A DNA stretch of 64,000 nt. Origin: Cellulomonas sp. URHD0024. Lineage in GTDB: Bacteria > Actinomycetota > Actinomycetes > Actinomycetales > Cellulomonadaceae. The translations under genes and the position numbers were made by a program. The notes under the pieces were generated by a model. It saw nothing but the letters and a program-made list of their open reading frames with translations. It did not search any database and was not told the origin of the DNA. The DNA lies in NCBI RefSeq assembly GCF_000426185.1, contig NZ_AUEW01000009.1, forward strand, positions 62,001 through 126,000, given 5' to 3'. Positions 52,897 to 59,421 of this stretch are shown here, one piece after another (the stretch's first letter is position 1; every line of letters begins with the position of its first letter).

Positions 52897-53846
52897 CTCT
52901 CCGCCCGCCACGACGTCGGCGACGACCCGTAGTACCGCTTGAAGGCCCGGCTGAACGCCTCCTCGGCGTCGTATCCCACGCGATGCGCGACCCCGACCAC
53001 GCCCAGGTCCGTCGTCGCCAAGAGGTCCTGCGCCACGTGCATGCGCCACTGGGTGAGGTACCGGATCGGTGAGCGCCCGAGCACCTCCCGGAACCGCGCG
53101 TCGAGCGCCGAGCGCGACACCAGCGCGACGGTCGCCAGCTCGGTGACGGTCCACTTGCGCGCCGGGTCGGTGTGCATCGCGGCCAGCGCCGGGACGAGCA
53201 CCGGGTCGCGCAGCGCCGCGGCCCAGCCGCTGTCGACCGCGGGGGCCGACGCCAGGTGCAGCCGCAGCACCTCGACCAGCAACAGCTCGGGGAGCCTCGT
53301 CGGAACCCTGAACGACGACGGCTCGGAATGCGCGATCGCGTACTCGATGTTCGCGCGCACCCACTCGGCACCGGCACCGGGGGGCGGGGACACGACGAAC
53401 AAGGGCGCCAGCGCACGCAGCGACGGCTCGAACAGCGGGTCGCGACTGTGGAGGTAGCCGCAGACCAGGCCCGTCAGCGCGCCCTCGTCGCCCAGGTCCT
53501 CGATCCGGACGAGCTCGGCATCGGTGACCCCGCCCATCCAGTGCTGGTCGCCGTAGGGCAGCACGATGACGTCCCCCGCCGACGCCCAGTGCTTCGGCCC
53601 TCCCGGGACGGCCACCCAGCACGTCCCCGAGGCGACGAGGTGGAACACGACCACGCGGTCGGTCCCGGGCCGCAGCATGTTCGCCGTCACCGGGCCGGTC
53701 AGCGACTCGTAGGTCCACGGCTCGCGGTACTGCGCCCGCCGGAACACCGCGCCCTCGAGGTGGATCCGGTCCAGCGTGAGCTTCAGCGTGGTGTCCGGAT
53801 CAGGTGCTTCGGGTACGCGGTCATGGTCCGCGGCGGTACTCCGCAC
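52872..53846 (-). CDS. AraC-family regulator, copy 2
   Basis: This 324-residue protein has the same cupin plus AraC helix-turn-helix layout as copy 1 (LVSRSALDARFREVLGRSP; VAHRVGYDAEEAFSRAFKR). It lacks about 15 residues in the middle of the sensor half, where copy 1 has a Pro-rich PPPPWTQMP segment. The C-terminal QAPSSTR and the stop are encoded by the antisense of the DUF4242 remnant, so the tail is acquired. It is divergent from the intact DUF4242 gene and likely regulates it. Confidence 0.88.
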   Translation of the reverse strand: MRSTAADHDRVPEAPDPDTTLKLTLDRIHLEGAVFRRAQYREPWTYESLTGPVTANMLRPGTDRVVVFHLVASGTCWVAVPGGPKHWASAGDVIVLPYGDQHWMGGVTDAELVRIEDLGDEGALTGLVCGYLHSRDPLFEPSLRALAPLFVVSPPPGAGAEWVRANIEYAIAHSEPSSFRVPTRLPELLLVEVLRLHLASAPAVDSGWAAALRDPVLVPALAAMHTDPARKWTVTELATVALVSRSALDARFREVLGRSPIRYLTQWRMHVAQDLLATTDLGVVGVAHRVGYDAEEAFSRAFKRYYGSSPTSWRAESQAPSSTR

Positions 53847-53900
53847 GAGGCTGATCGTGTCACATCGACGAACCGCTACGACTCAGCAGGGAGCACCGCA

Positions 53901-54152
53901 ATGGCACTGTTCATGGATGTCCACACGATCGACGGACCCGTCGGGATGTCGGATGTCGAGAAGGCTCACCAGGCCGACCTGCAGACGCAGGGCCCGCACA
54001 ACGTCAACTACCTGAAGTACTGGGTCGACGAGACCCAGGGCAAGATCTTCTGCCTCGTCGACGCCCCCGACGCCGAGTCGGCCGCGAACGTCCACCGCGA
54101 GGCGCACGGCCTCGTGGCCGACGAGATCTACCGGGTCGACGAGGGCGCCTGA
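53901..54152 (+). CDS. DUF4242 (SCO4226-like) small protein
   Basis: This 83-residue protein starts ALFMDVHTIDGPVGMSDVEKAHQADL and ends HREAHGLVADEIYRVDEGA. The pattern fits DUF4242, a small ferredoxin-like fold whose Streptomyces member was reported as nickel-binding. The His and Asp residues at the start and HREAHG could bind metal. CAGGGAGCACCGCA precedes the ATG. It is divergent from AraC copy 2 and followed by a strong hairpin. Confidence 0.82.
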   Translation: MALFMDVHTIDGPVGMSDVEKAHQADLQTQGPHNVNYLKYWVDETQGKIFCLVDAPDAESAANVHREAHGLVADEIYRVDEGA

Positions 54153-54161
54153 GCGCCCGGG

Positions 54162-54191
54162 ACGGCGCCGCGGCCTGTGCCGCGGCGCCGT
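54162..54191 (+). terminator. hairpin terminator after DUF4242 gene
   Basis: A 13-bp perfect stem ACGGCGCCGCGGC/GCCGCGGCGCCGT closes a CTGT loop, 9 nt after the stop, followed by TCCGCTGT. Confidence 0.8.
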
Positions 54192-54250
54192 TCCGCTGTC
54201 AGGGGTCAGCCGCACGCTCGCGAACATGCCCGATCTCCGGCGCGGAACGC

Positions 54251-54278
54251 TTGACGTGGCTAGACAGGTCTGTCTAAT
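54251..54278 (+). promoter_or_regulatory. MFS promoter with embedded TetR operator O1
   Basis: TTGACG (-35, 54251-54256) and TCTAAT (-10, 54273-54278) are 16 bp apart, each five of six to consensus. The perfect palindrome TAGACAGGTCTGTCTA (54261-54276) fills the spacer and overlaps the -10, so a bound repressor would block the polymerase. Confidence 0.75.
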
Positions 54279-54294
54279 CTCCTCGTGTTCGAGG

Positions 54295-54310
54295 TAGACA
54301 GACCGGTCTA
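54295..54310 (+). promoter_or_regulatory. TetR operator O2
   Basis: TAGACAGACCGGTCTA has perfect outer arms TAGAC/GTCTA and resembles O1 and O3. It lies 20 bp before the MFS start, downstream of the predicted transcription start. Confidence 0.65.
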
Positions 54311-54330
54311 CCCAATCCCGTGAGGCGACC

Positions 54331-55554
54331 ATGACCCAGACCCTCCAGCCGATCGCCGCGCCCACCGCCCGGGCCGGCCTGTCCGGAGACGCCGGCATCG
54401 CCGTGATCGCCTCGGTGTTCGTCGCGTTCCTCGCCGCATCCAGTGCGCCCACCCCGCTCTACGCGATCTACCAGGCCGAGTGGGGCTTCTCCGCCATCAC
54501 CACGACCGTCGTCTTCGGCACCTACGCGGTCGCCGTCCTGCTCGCGCTCTTGACCCTCGGCCGGTTGTCCGACCACCTCGGCCGACGGCCCGTCGTGCTG
54601 CTGGCGATCGCCGTCCAGGCACTGGCCATGGTCCTGTTCGCGACGGCGAACGGTGTGCCCGCCCTGCTCGTCGCACGCATCGTCCAAGGCGTCGCGACGG
54701 GCGCGGCGGTGGCCGCCGGCGGCGCGTGGATGCTCGACCTGAACCGCGCCAAGGGGACGCTGGCCAACGCGGCGGCGCCCGGCTTCGGCACCGCGTTCGG
54801 CGCCGTGATCGCCTCGGTCGTCGTCGCCACCCTGCCCGCGCCGACCCACCTGATCTTCGTCGCGATCCTGGTGATCCTCGCCGTCCAGGCCGCCGCCGTG
54901 GCGCGCATCCCCGAGACCTCCCCGCGGGAGCCCGGTGCCCTGGCCAGCGCTCGCCCGCACCTCGAGCTGCCGCGCCACGTGCGCCGGCCCGCGGTGATCG
55001 CGCTGCCCGTCATGTTCGCCGTGTGGGCGCTCGCCGGGTTCTACGGCTCGCTCGGCCCCGCGGTGATCGGCGAGCTCGTCGGCTCGACCTCGGTCGCCTT
55101 CGCCGGCCTCGGGCTCTTCGTCCTCGCAACCGTCGGCGCCTCGTCCGTCCTCGTCCTGCGCAACGCTCCCGCCCGCTCGGTCATGATGCTCGGCATCCTC
55201 GCCCTGATCACCGGCATCGCGGTCGTCCTGACGTCGCTGGCCGTGCTGTCGCCGGTCCTGTTCTTCGTCGGCACCGCCGTGGCCGGCATCGGCTTCGGCG
55301 CCGGGTTCCAGGGCGGCATCCGCCTCGTCATCCCTCAGGCCCTTCCCGACGAGCGCGCCGGGGTGCTGTCGCTGCTCTACGTGGTGTCGTACCTGGGACT
55401 GGGCGTCCCCGCAGTGCTCGCCGGCGTCCTCGTCGTGCACTCGGGGAACCTGCTCACGACCGCCCGCGACTACGGGATCTTCGTCATCGCCCTCGCCCTC
55501 GTGGCGCTCGCCGGGCTGGTGCTGCCGCGGCGTACGCTAGACCGATCGGTCTAG
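54331..55554 (+). CDS. MFS efflux transporter
   Basis: This 407-residue protein has twelve membrane helices, the MFS loop GRLSDHLGRRPVVLLA after helix 2 and LLVARIVQGVATGAAVAAGGAWMLDL in helices 4-5, as in drug-export MFS proteins. It is flanked by TetR-type operators and followed by a tetR gene 13 nt on, so it is most likely an inducible exporter. The substrate is unknown. The stop codon lies inside operator O3. Confidence 0.9.
   Translation: MTQTLQPIAAPTARAGLSGDAGIAVIASVFVAFLAASSAPTPLYAIYQAEWGFSAITTTVVFGTYAVAVLLALLTLGRLSDHLGRRPVVLLAIAVQALAMVLFATANGVPALLVARIVQGVATGAAVAAGGAWMLDLNRAKGTLANAAAPGFGTAFGAVIASVVVATLPAPTHLIFVAILVILAVQAAAVARIPETSPREPGALASARPHLELPRHVRRPAVIALPVMFAVWALAGFYGSLGPAVIGELVGSTSVAFAGLGLFVLATVGASSVLVLRNAPARSVMMLGILALITGIAVVLTSLAVLSPVLFFVGTAVAGIGFGAGFQGGIRLVIPQALPDERAGVLSLLYVVSYLGLGVPAVLAGVLVVHSGNLLTTARDYGIFVIALALVALAGLVLPRRTLDRSV
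55537..55554. promoter_or_regulatory. TetR operator O3
   Basis: CTAGACCGATCGGTCTAG is a perfect 18-bp palindrome that includes the MFS stop codon and lies 13 bp before the tetR start. It shares TAGAC...GTCTA with O1 and O2, pointing to autoregulation. Confidence 0.75.
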
Positions 55555-55567
55555 GAGGGTGGGAAGC

Positions 55568-56131
55568 ATGAGGGCAACCGCGACGGCGCGGGAACGGCTG
55601 CTCGAGGCCGCCGACGACCTGTTCTACCGGGTCGGTGTCCAGACGGTGGGGATCGACCGGGTCATCGAGCAGGCCGGCGTGGCCAAGGCGTCGCTGTACA
55701 ACACGTTCGGCTCGAAGGAAGCCCTCGTGGAGGCCTACCTCGAGGGACGCCGCGTGCGGCTCTCGGGCCAGATCCTGCGCCACGTGTCCACCCATGAGGA
55801 GCCCCGCGACCGGATCCTCGCGGTCTTCGAGGCCCTGTCGGAGATCGTCCAGGAGCCTGGCTACCGCGGCTGCGCGTTCGCGCTGGCGTCCGCCGAGGCC
55901 CCGTCCGACGGCCTCGTGGTCCAGGCGGCCGCCGGGTACCGGTTCTGGGTCCGCTCGCTGTTCACGGAGCTCGCCGGCGAGGCGGGCGCCGCAGATCCGG
56001 CGCTCCTGGCCCGACAGCTGCACCTGCTCTACGACGGTACGAGCCAGGCGGTCCGGATGGATCGGAACCTGTCCGCGGCCGCCGAGGCGCGCGCCGTCGC
56101 GGCACTCCTGCTGGACGCGTCGCTCGCGTAG
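55568..56131 (+). CDS. TetR-family repressor of the MFS exporter
   Basis: This 187-residue protein has the TetR helix-turn-helix (ARERLLEAADDLFYRVGVQTVGIDRVIEQAGVAKASLYNTFGSKEALVEAYL) and a helical ligand domain. I chose ATG 55568, since GGAGG lies about 10 nt before it; GTG 55559 is too near that site. It overlaps no gene and ends 11 nt before the convergent ychJ-like gene. Confidence 0.9.
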   Translation: MRATATARERLLEAADDLFYRVGVQTVGIDRVIEQAGVAKASLYNTFGSKEALVEAYLEGRRVRLSGQILRHVSTHEEPRDRILAVFEALSEIVQEPGYRGCAFALASAEAPSDGLVVQAAAGYRFWVRSLFTELAGEAGAADPALLARQLHLLYDGTSQAVRMDRNLSAAAEARAVAALLLDASLA

Positions 56132-56142
56132 CGCGACCGCGC

Positions 56143-56559
56143 TCAGTCGCCGATCGAGTCGAACCCGCCGTCGACGTACAGCCAGCGGCCGTCCTCGCGC
56201 ACGAACCGGCTGGTCTCGTGCAGGCGTCCGCGCTTGCCGATCGCCGTGCCGTCGTCGACCCGGTAGTGCGCCACGAACTCGACGGTCCCGGACTCGTCCC
56301 AGGGACCGCCGGCGTCCGTCGAGACGATGTCGAGCCTGCGCCAGATCATCTCGTCGTCCAGCTCGAGCTCATCGGGCCGGGTGCTCGGGTGCCAGCTGGC
56401 GAGCAGGTACTCCCTGTCGCGGGTAGCAAAACCGGTGTAGCGGGAGCGCATGAGCGCCTCTGCGGTCGGGGCGCGCCGGCCTTCCAACAGGTACCGGCCG
56501 CAGCAGTCGACGAACCTGTCGCCCGAGCCGCACGGGCACCGATCGTCGTCCACGTCCAT
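56143..56559 (-). CDS. ychJ: YchJ-family protein with SEC-C zinc motif
   Basis: This 138-residue protein has RCPCGSGDRFVDCCGRYL, the SEC-C C-X-C-X8-CC zinc motif, and the UPF0225 signature LMRSRYTGFATRDREYLLASWHPSTRP. A NTF2-like domain (VEFVAHYRVDD... ETSRFVREDGRWLYVDG) follows. Its function is unknown. GAGCTGACC precedes the ATG. Confidence 0.9.
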   Translation of the reverse strand: MDVDDDRCPCGSGDRFVDCCGRYLLEGRRAPTAEALMRSRYTGFATRDREYLLASWHPSTRPDELELDDEMIWRRLDIVSTDAGGPWDESGTVEFVAHYRVDDGTAIGKRGRLHETSRFVREDGRWLYVDGGFDSIGD

Positions 56560-56839
56560 GGTCAGCTCCTTGCCGAGGGGGCGTCGTGGGCGCGAACTTA
56601 CAGGCTCCCCACAGCATCCGACGCGACTCGTTTCACGATCGAGACAGTGTGCGCGTTCCGGTCAGGCCCATGTTGCCGTACGGTTGTCCCTGTAGTCGCA
56701 GTGAATCGCTTGTCAGAAAGCCGCGGGAGACCCGGCAGAACGTTCTCGAGGATCACCTCGGAGCAGGACGACGAACACCGCTACCACCGGTCCCGGTTAG
56801 CCGGGGTTGTCCATACCGCACGTGAGAGAAGAGAGCATC
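56560..56839. other. cspA upstream region
   Basis: These 280 bp separate the divergent ychJ and cspA genes and hold no gene. Cold-shock genes usually have a long leader RNA, and the spacing fits one here. GAACGTTC near 56738 is a short palindrome. No promoter could be fixed. Confidence 0.4.
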
Positions 56840-57043
56840 ATGCCTGTTGGCACCGTGAAGTGGTTCAACGCCGAGAAGGGCTTCGGCTTCATCGCCCCCG
56901 AGGACGGCGGACCCGACGTGTTCGCGCACTACTCGGCCATCACGACGAGCGGCTACCGCACGCTCGAGGAGAACCAGAAGGTCCAGTTCGAGGTCACGCA
57001 GGGCCCGAAGGGCCCGCAGGCGTCGAACATCACGCCTCTCTGA
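56840..57043 (+). CDS. cspA: cold-shock protein
   Basis: This 67-residue OB-fold protein has both RNA-binding motifs, [11 protein letters not shown] (RNP1) and DVFAHYSAI (RNP2). It binds single-stranded RNA and melts structure at low temperature. The ATG at 56840 follows AGAAGAGAGC. A strong terminator follows and a fatty-acid desaturase gene lies 133 nt on. Confidence 0.96.
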   Translation: MPVGTVKWFNAEKGFGFIAPEDGGPDVFAHYSAITTSGYRTLEENQKVQFEVTQGPKGPQASNITPL

Positions 57044-57060
57044 GCCGAATAGCTCCAGAG

Positions 57061-57098
57061 GACGAAGCCCCGGCCGATTAGTCGGTCGGGGCTTCGTC
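57061..57098 (+). terminator. hairpin terminator after cspA
   Basis: GACGAAGCCCCG-GCCGA pairs with TCGG-T-CGGGGCTTCGTC around TTAG, 17 nt after the stop, with a one-base bulge. Confidence 0.85.
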
Positions 57099-57175
57099 AC
57101 ATCCTCGGCCTTGCGCATCCGAGGATGTCGTCCCACACGCAGGCTGGCGCGCGACGCTCCATGAAGGACGGACCT

Positions 57176-58249
57176 ATGAGCTCTACGACGACCATCCCTG
57201 CGCGGCCCCGCGACCGCGCCGTGAGCGACTTCACGGAGCTCACCCGTACCATCCAGGCCGCCGGGCTGATGAAGCGCCGGCCCGCGCACTACGCCGTGCG
57301 GCTCTCCGCTGCCGTGCTGGCCGTCCTGGGCCTCATCGCCACGATCGTCCTGGTGGGCGACTCCTGGTGGCAGATCGCCGTGGCGTTCGCCGCAGCCGTG
57401 ATCCTCACGCAGGTGGCCTTCCTGGGCCACGACGCCGCGCACCGGCAGATCTTTGCCGACGGCCGCGTCAACAACTGGACCTCCCTGGTGCTCGCCGACC
57501 TGTTCGTCGGCTTGAGCCACGGCTGGTGGCAGCGCAAGCACACCCGCCACCACGCCAACCCGAACAAGATCGACGTCGACCCCGACATCGACCTCGAGTT
57601 CCTCGCCTTCACGCCCGACCAGGCGGACCGCAAGACCAGCAAGTGGCAGGTGTGGTTCCTCCACCGCCAGGGCTGGTTCTTCTTCCCGCTGCTGTTCCTC
57701 GAGGGCCTCGCGCTGCATGCTGCGGCCATCAAGCGACTCTCGCAGCGGGAGAAGCTCGAGCACCGCGCGGCCGAGATCGTCATGATGTCGATCCGGCTCG
57801 TCGGCGGTACGGCCCTCGTCTTCTACGCGATGTCCTGGCCGATCGCGCTCGTGTTCCTCGCGGTCCAGATGGGTTTCTTCGGGTTCTACATGGGCGCCTC
57901 GTTCGCCCCGAACCACAAGGGCATGCCCCTGATCCCCAAGGACTCGCGCCTCGACTTCCTGCGCCGCCAGGTGCTCACCAGCCGCAACATCGGCGGCGGC
58001 AAGTGGGTCGACATCCTGATGGGCGGGCTCAACCACCAGGTCGAGCACCACCTGTTCCCGTCGATGCCCCGGCCGTCCCTGCGCCGCGCCAAGCCGATCG
58101 TGCAGGCGTACTGCAAGGAGCACAACATCCCGTACAAGCAGGTGTCGCTGACGCAGTCGTACGCGATCATCGTGAAGTACCTGAACACCGTCGGCCTGCA
58201 CGACCGCGACCCGTTCAACTGCCCGATCACGGCCGTCTACCGCGCCTGA
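57176..58249 (+). CDS. membrane fatty-acid desaturase
   Basis: This 357-residue protein has three His boxes, GHDAAH (about 98-103), HTRHHANP (about 122-129) and HQVEHHLFP (about 291-299), which hold the di-iron centre, and four membrane helices. It belongs to the acyl-lipid/DesA-like family that introduces double bonds and fluidises membranes in the cold, fitting its place after cspA. ATG 57176 follows AAGGACGGACCT. Chain position and electron donor are unknown. Confidence 0.92.
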   Translation: MSSTTTIPARPRDRAVSDFTELTRTIQAAGLMKRRPAHYAVRLSAAVLAVLGLIATIVLVGDSWWQIAVAFAAAVILTQVAFLGHDAAHRQIFADGRVNNWTSLVLADLFVGLSHGWWQRKHTRHHANPNKIDVDPDIDLEFLAFTPDQADRKTSKWQVWFLHRQGWFFFPLLFLEGLALHAAAIKRLSQREKLEHRAAEIVMMSIRLVGGTALVFYAMSWPIALVFLAVQMGFFGFYMGASFAPNHKGMPLIPKDSRLDFLRRQVLTSRNIGGGKWVDILMGGLNHQVEHHLFPSMPRPSLRRAKPIVQAYCKEHNIPYKQVSLTQSYAIIVKYLNTVGLHDRDPFNCPITAVYRA

Positions 58250-58270
58250 TCCACCGGCCCTCGCTCGTCG

Positions 58271-58308
58271 CGAAGCCCCCGCCGCCCACCCGGGCCGCGG
58301 GGGCTTCG
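58271..58308 (+). terminator. hairpin terminator after desaturase
   Basis: A 12-bp perfect stem CGAAGCCCCCGC/GCGGGGGCTTCG, 21 nt after the stop, has a 14-nt GC-rich loop. Confidence 0.8.
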
Positions 58309-58415
58309 TACGTCACCGTCTCGACCGGGTCCGGGAAGTTGCGCGGGCGGGACCGCCGCGTGGTACCGCCGTGAGGTGAGCCCCGCCCCCTCCAGCCCGC
58401 GGCCTTCCGCATCCC

Positions 58416-58580
58416 GCCGACACCGCACCGGTTCGCCGAACCTGTCGTTACGCGCGAGCCCGCGGGGCTCCCACTCCCGCCGACACCGCACCGGTTCGCC
58501 GAACTTGTCGTTACGCGCGAGCCCGCGGGGTTCCCACTCCTGCCGACACCGCACCGGTTCGCCGAACTTGTCGTTACGCG
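58416..58580. repeat. 63-bp tandem repeat, 2.6 copies
   Basis: Units start at 58416, 58479 and 58542 with only one to three differences. Each contains GGTTCG-C-CGAACC and GAGCCC-GCG-GGGCTC hairpins (the second imperfect in unit 2) and GTCGTTACGCG. The 63-bp unit keeps reading frames open for short peptides, but no gene is supported in 58250-58740. Confidence 0.9.
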
Positions 58581-58618
58581 CCCCAAACACGTGAATGGCG
58601 TGCGTAACGACGAGTTCG
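58563..58618. repeat. 56-bp inverted repeat at the end of the 63-bp array
   Basis: CGAACTTGTCGTTACGC (58563-58579) and GCGTAACGACGAGTTCG (58602-58618) pair at 16 of 17 bases around a 22-nt loop that contains CACG/CGTG. Size and form recall the 54-bp elements, but the sequence is unrelated. Confidence 0.75.
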
Positions 58619-58690
58619 ACCGGAGGCGCAGCCGGGAGGCGGGAGGCGGGAGGCGGAGCCCGGGAGGCGGAAGGCGGGGCCTCCAGGGGG
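58619..58690. repeat. low-complexity GGGAGGC repeat
   Basis: Several imperfect copies of GGGAGGCG follow in a G-rich run downstream of kdpE. On the minus strand it directly follows the kdpE stop region. Confidence 0.7.
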
Positions 58691-58740
58691 CGGCGACTGG
58701 GGCCCGGGGGCGCAAGCCGGGCTCAGTGGCCAACAGCGCG

Positions 58741-59421
58741 TCAGACCTCGAACGTGTAGCCCATGCCCGGTTGAGTGCGGATGTGGCGGGGGTGCGCCGG
58801 GTCCTCCTCGAGCTTGCGGCGCAGCTGGGCGGAGTAGACGCGCAGGTAGTGGGTCTCGTCCGAGTAGCCCGGGCCCCAGACCTCCTGCAGGAGCTGGCGA
58901 CGGCCCACCAACCGCCCCCGGTTGCGGACGAGCACCTCGAGCATCGACCACTCGGTGGGGGTCAGCCGGACCTCGACGCCGTCCCGCAGGACGCGGGCGC
59001 GGGCAAGGTCGATGGCGAGGGAACCCGCGGTCACCACGGCCTCGTCCTGGGCGCCCAGCACGGGTGCAGAACGCCGGACGGCCGCCCGCAGCCGCGCGAG
59101 CAGCTCGTTCATCGCGAACGGCTTGGTGACGTAGTCGTCGGCCCCCGCGTCGAGCGCGTCCACCTTGTCCTCGCCGTGCTGCCGCGCGGACAGCACCACG
59201 ATCGGCATCCGGCTCCACGCACGGACCGCGGTGATGACGTCGAGCCCGCTCATGTCCGGCAGGCCCAGGTCGAGGAGGAGGACGTCGGGGATGTGAGCCG
59301 CGGCGGCACGCAGGGCGGAGGCACCGTCGGACGCCGTGTCCACGGACCAGCCGGACGCGCGCAGCGTGATCGCGAGCGCATGGGCCAGCCCCGGCTCGTC
59401 GTCGACCACCAGAACCCTCAT
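58741..59421 (-). CDS. kdpE: KdpE response regulator (potassium limitation)
   Basis: This 226-residue OmpR-type regulator has a receiver domain (DDEPGLAHAL, LLLDLGLPDMSG with phospho-Asp about 52, KPFAMNELLARLR) and a winged helix ([56 protein letters not shown]). YLRVYSAQLRRKLE is specific to KdpE. It overlaps kdpD by 4 nt (ATGA) and is the last gene of the operon. Confidence 0.95.
   Translation of the reverse strand: MRVLVVDDEPGLAHALAITLRASGWSVDTASDGASALRAAAAHIPDVLLLDLGLPDMSGLDVITAVRAWSRMPIVVLSARQHGEDKVDALDAGADDYVTKPFAMNELLARLRAAVRRSAPVLGAQDEAVVTAGSLAIDLARARVLRDGVEVRLTPTEWSMLEVLVRNRGRLVGRRQLLQEVWGPGYSDETHYLRVYSAQLRRKLEEDPAHPRHIRTQPGMGYTFEV

Noticed and set aside
58376..58594. Small gene made of 21-residue repeats in the 63-bp array
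   Set aside because: The repeat length is a multiple of three, which keeps frames open on both strands by itself; there is no ribosome site or recognisable protein.
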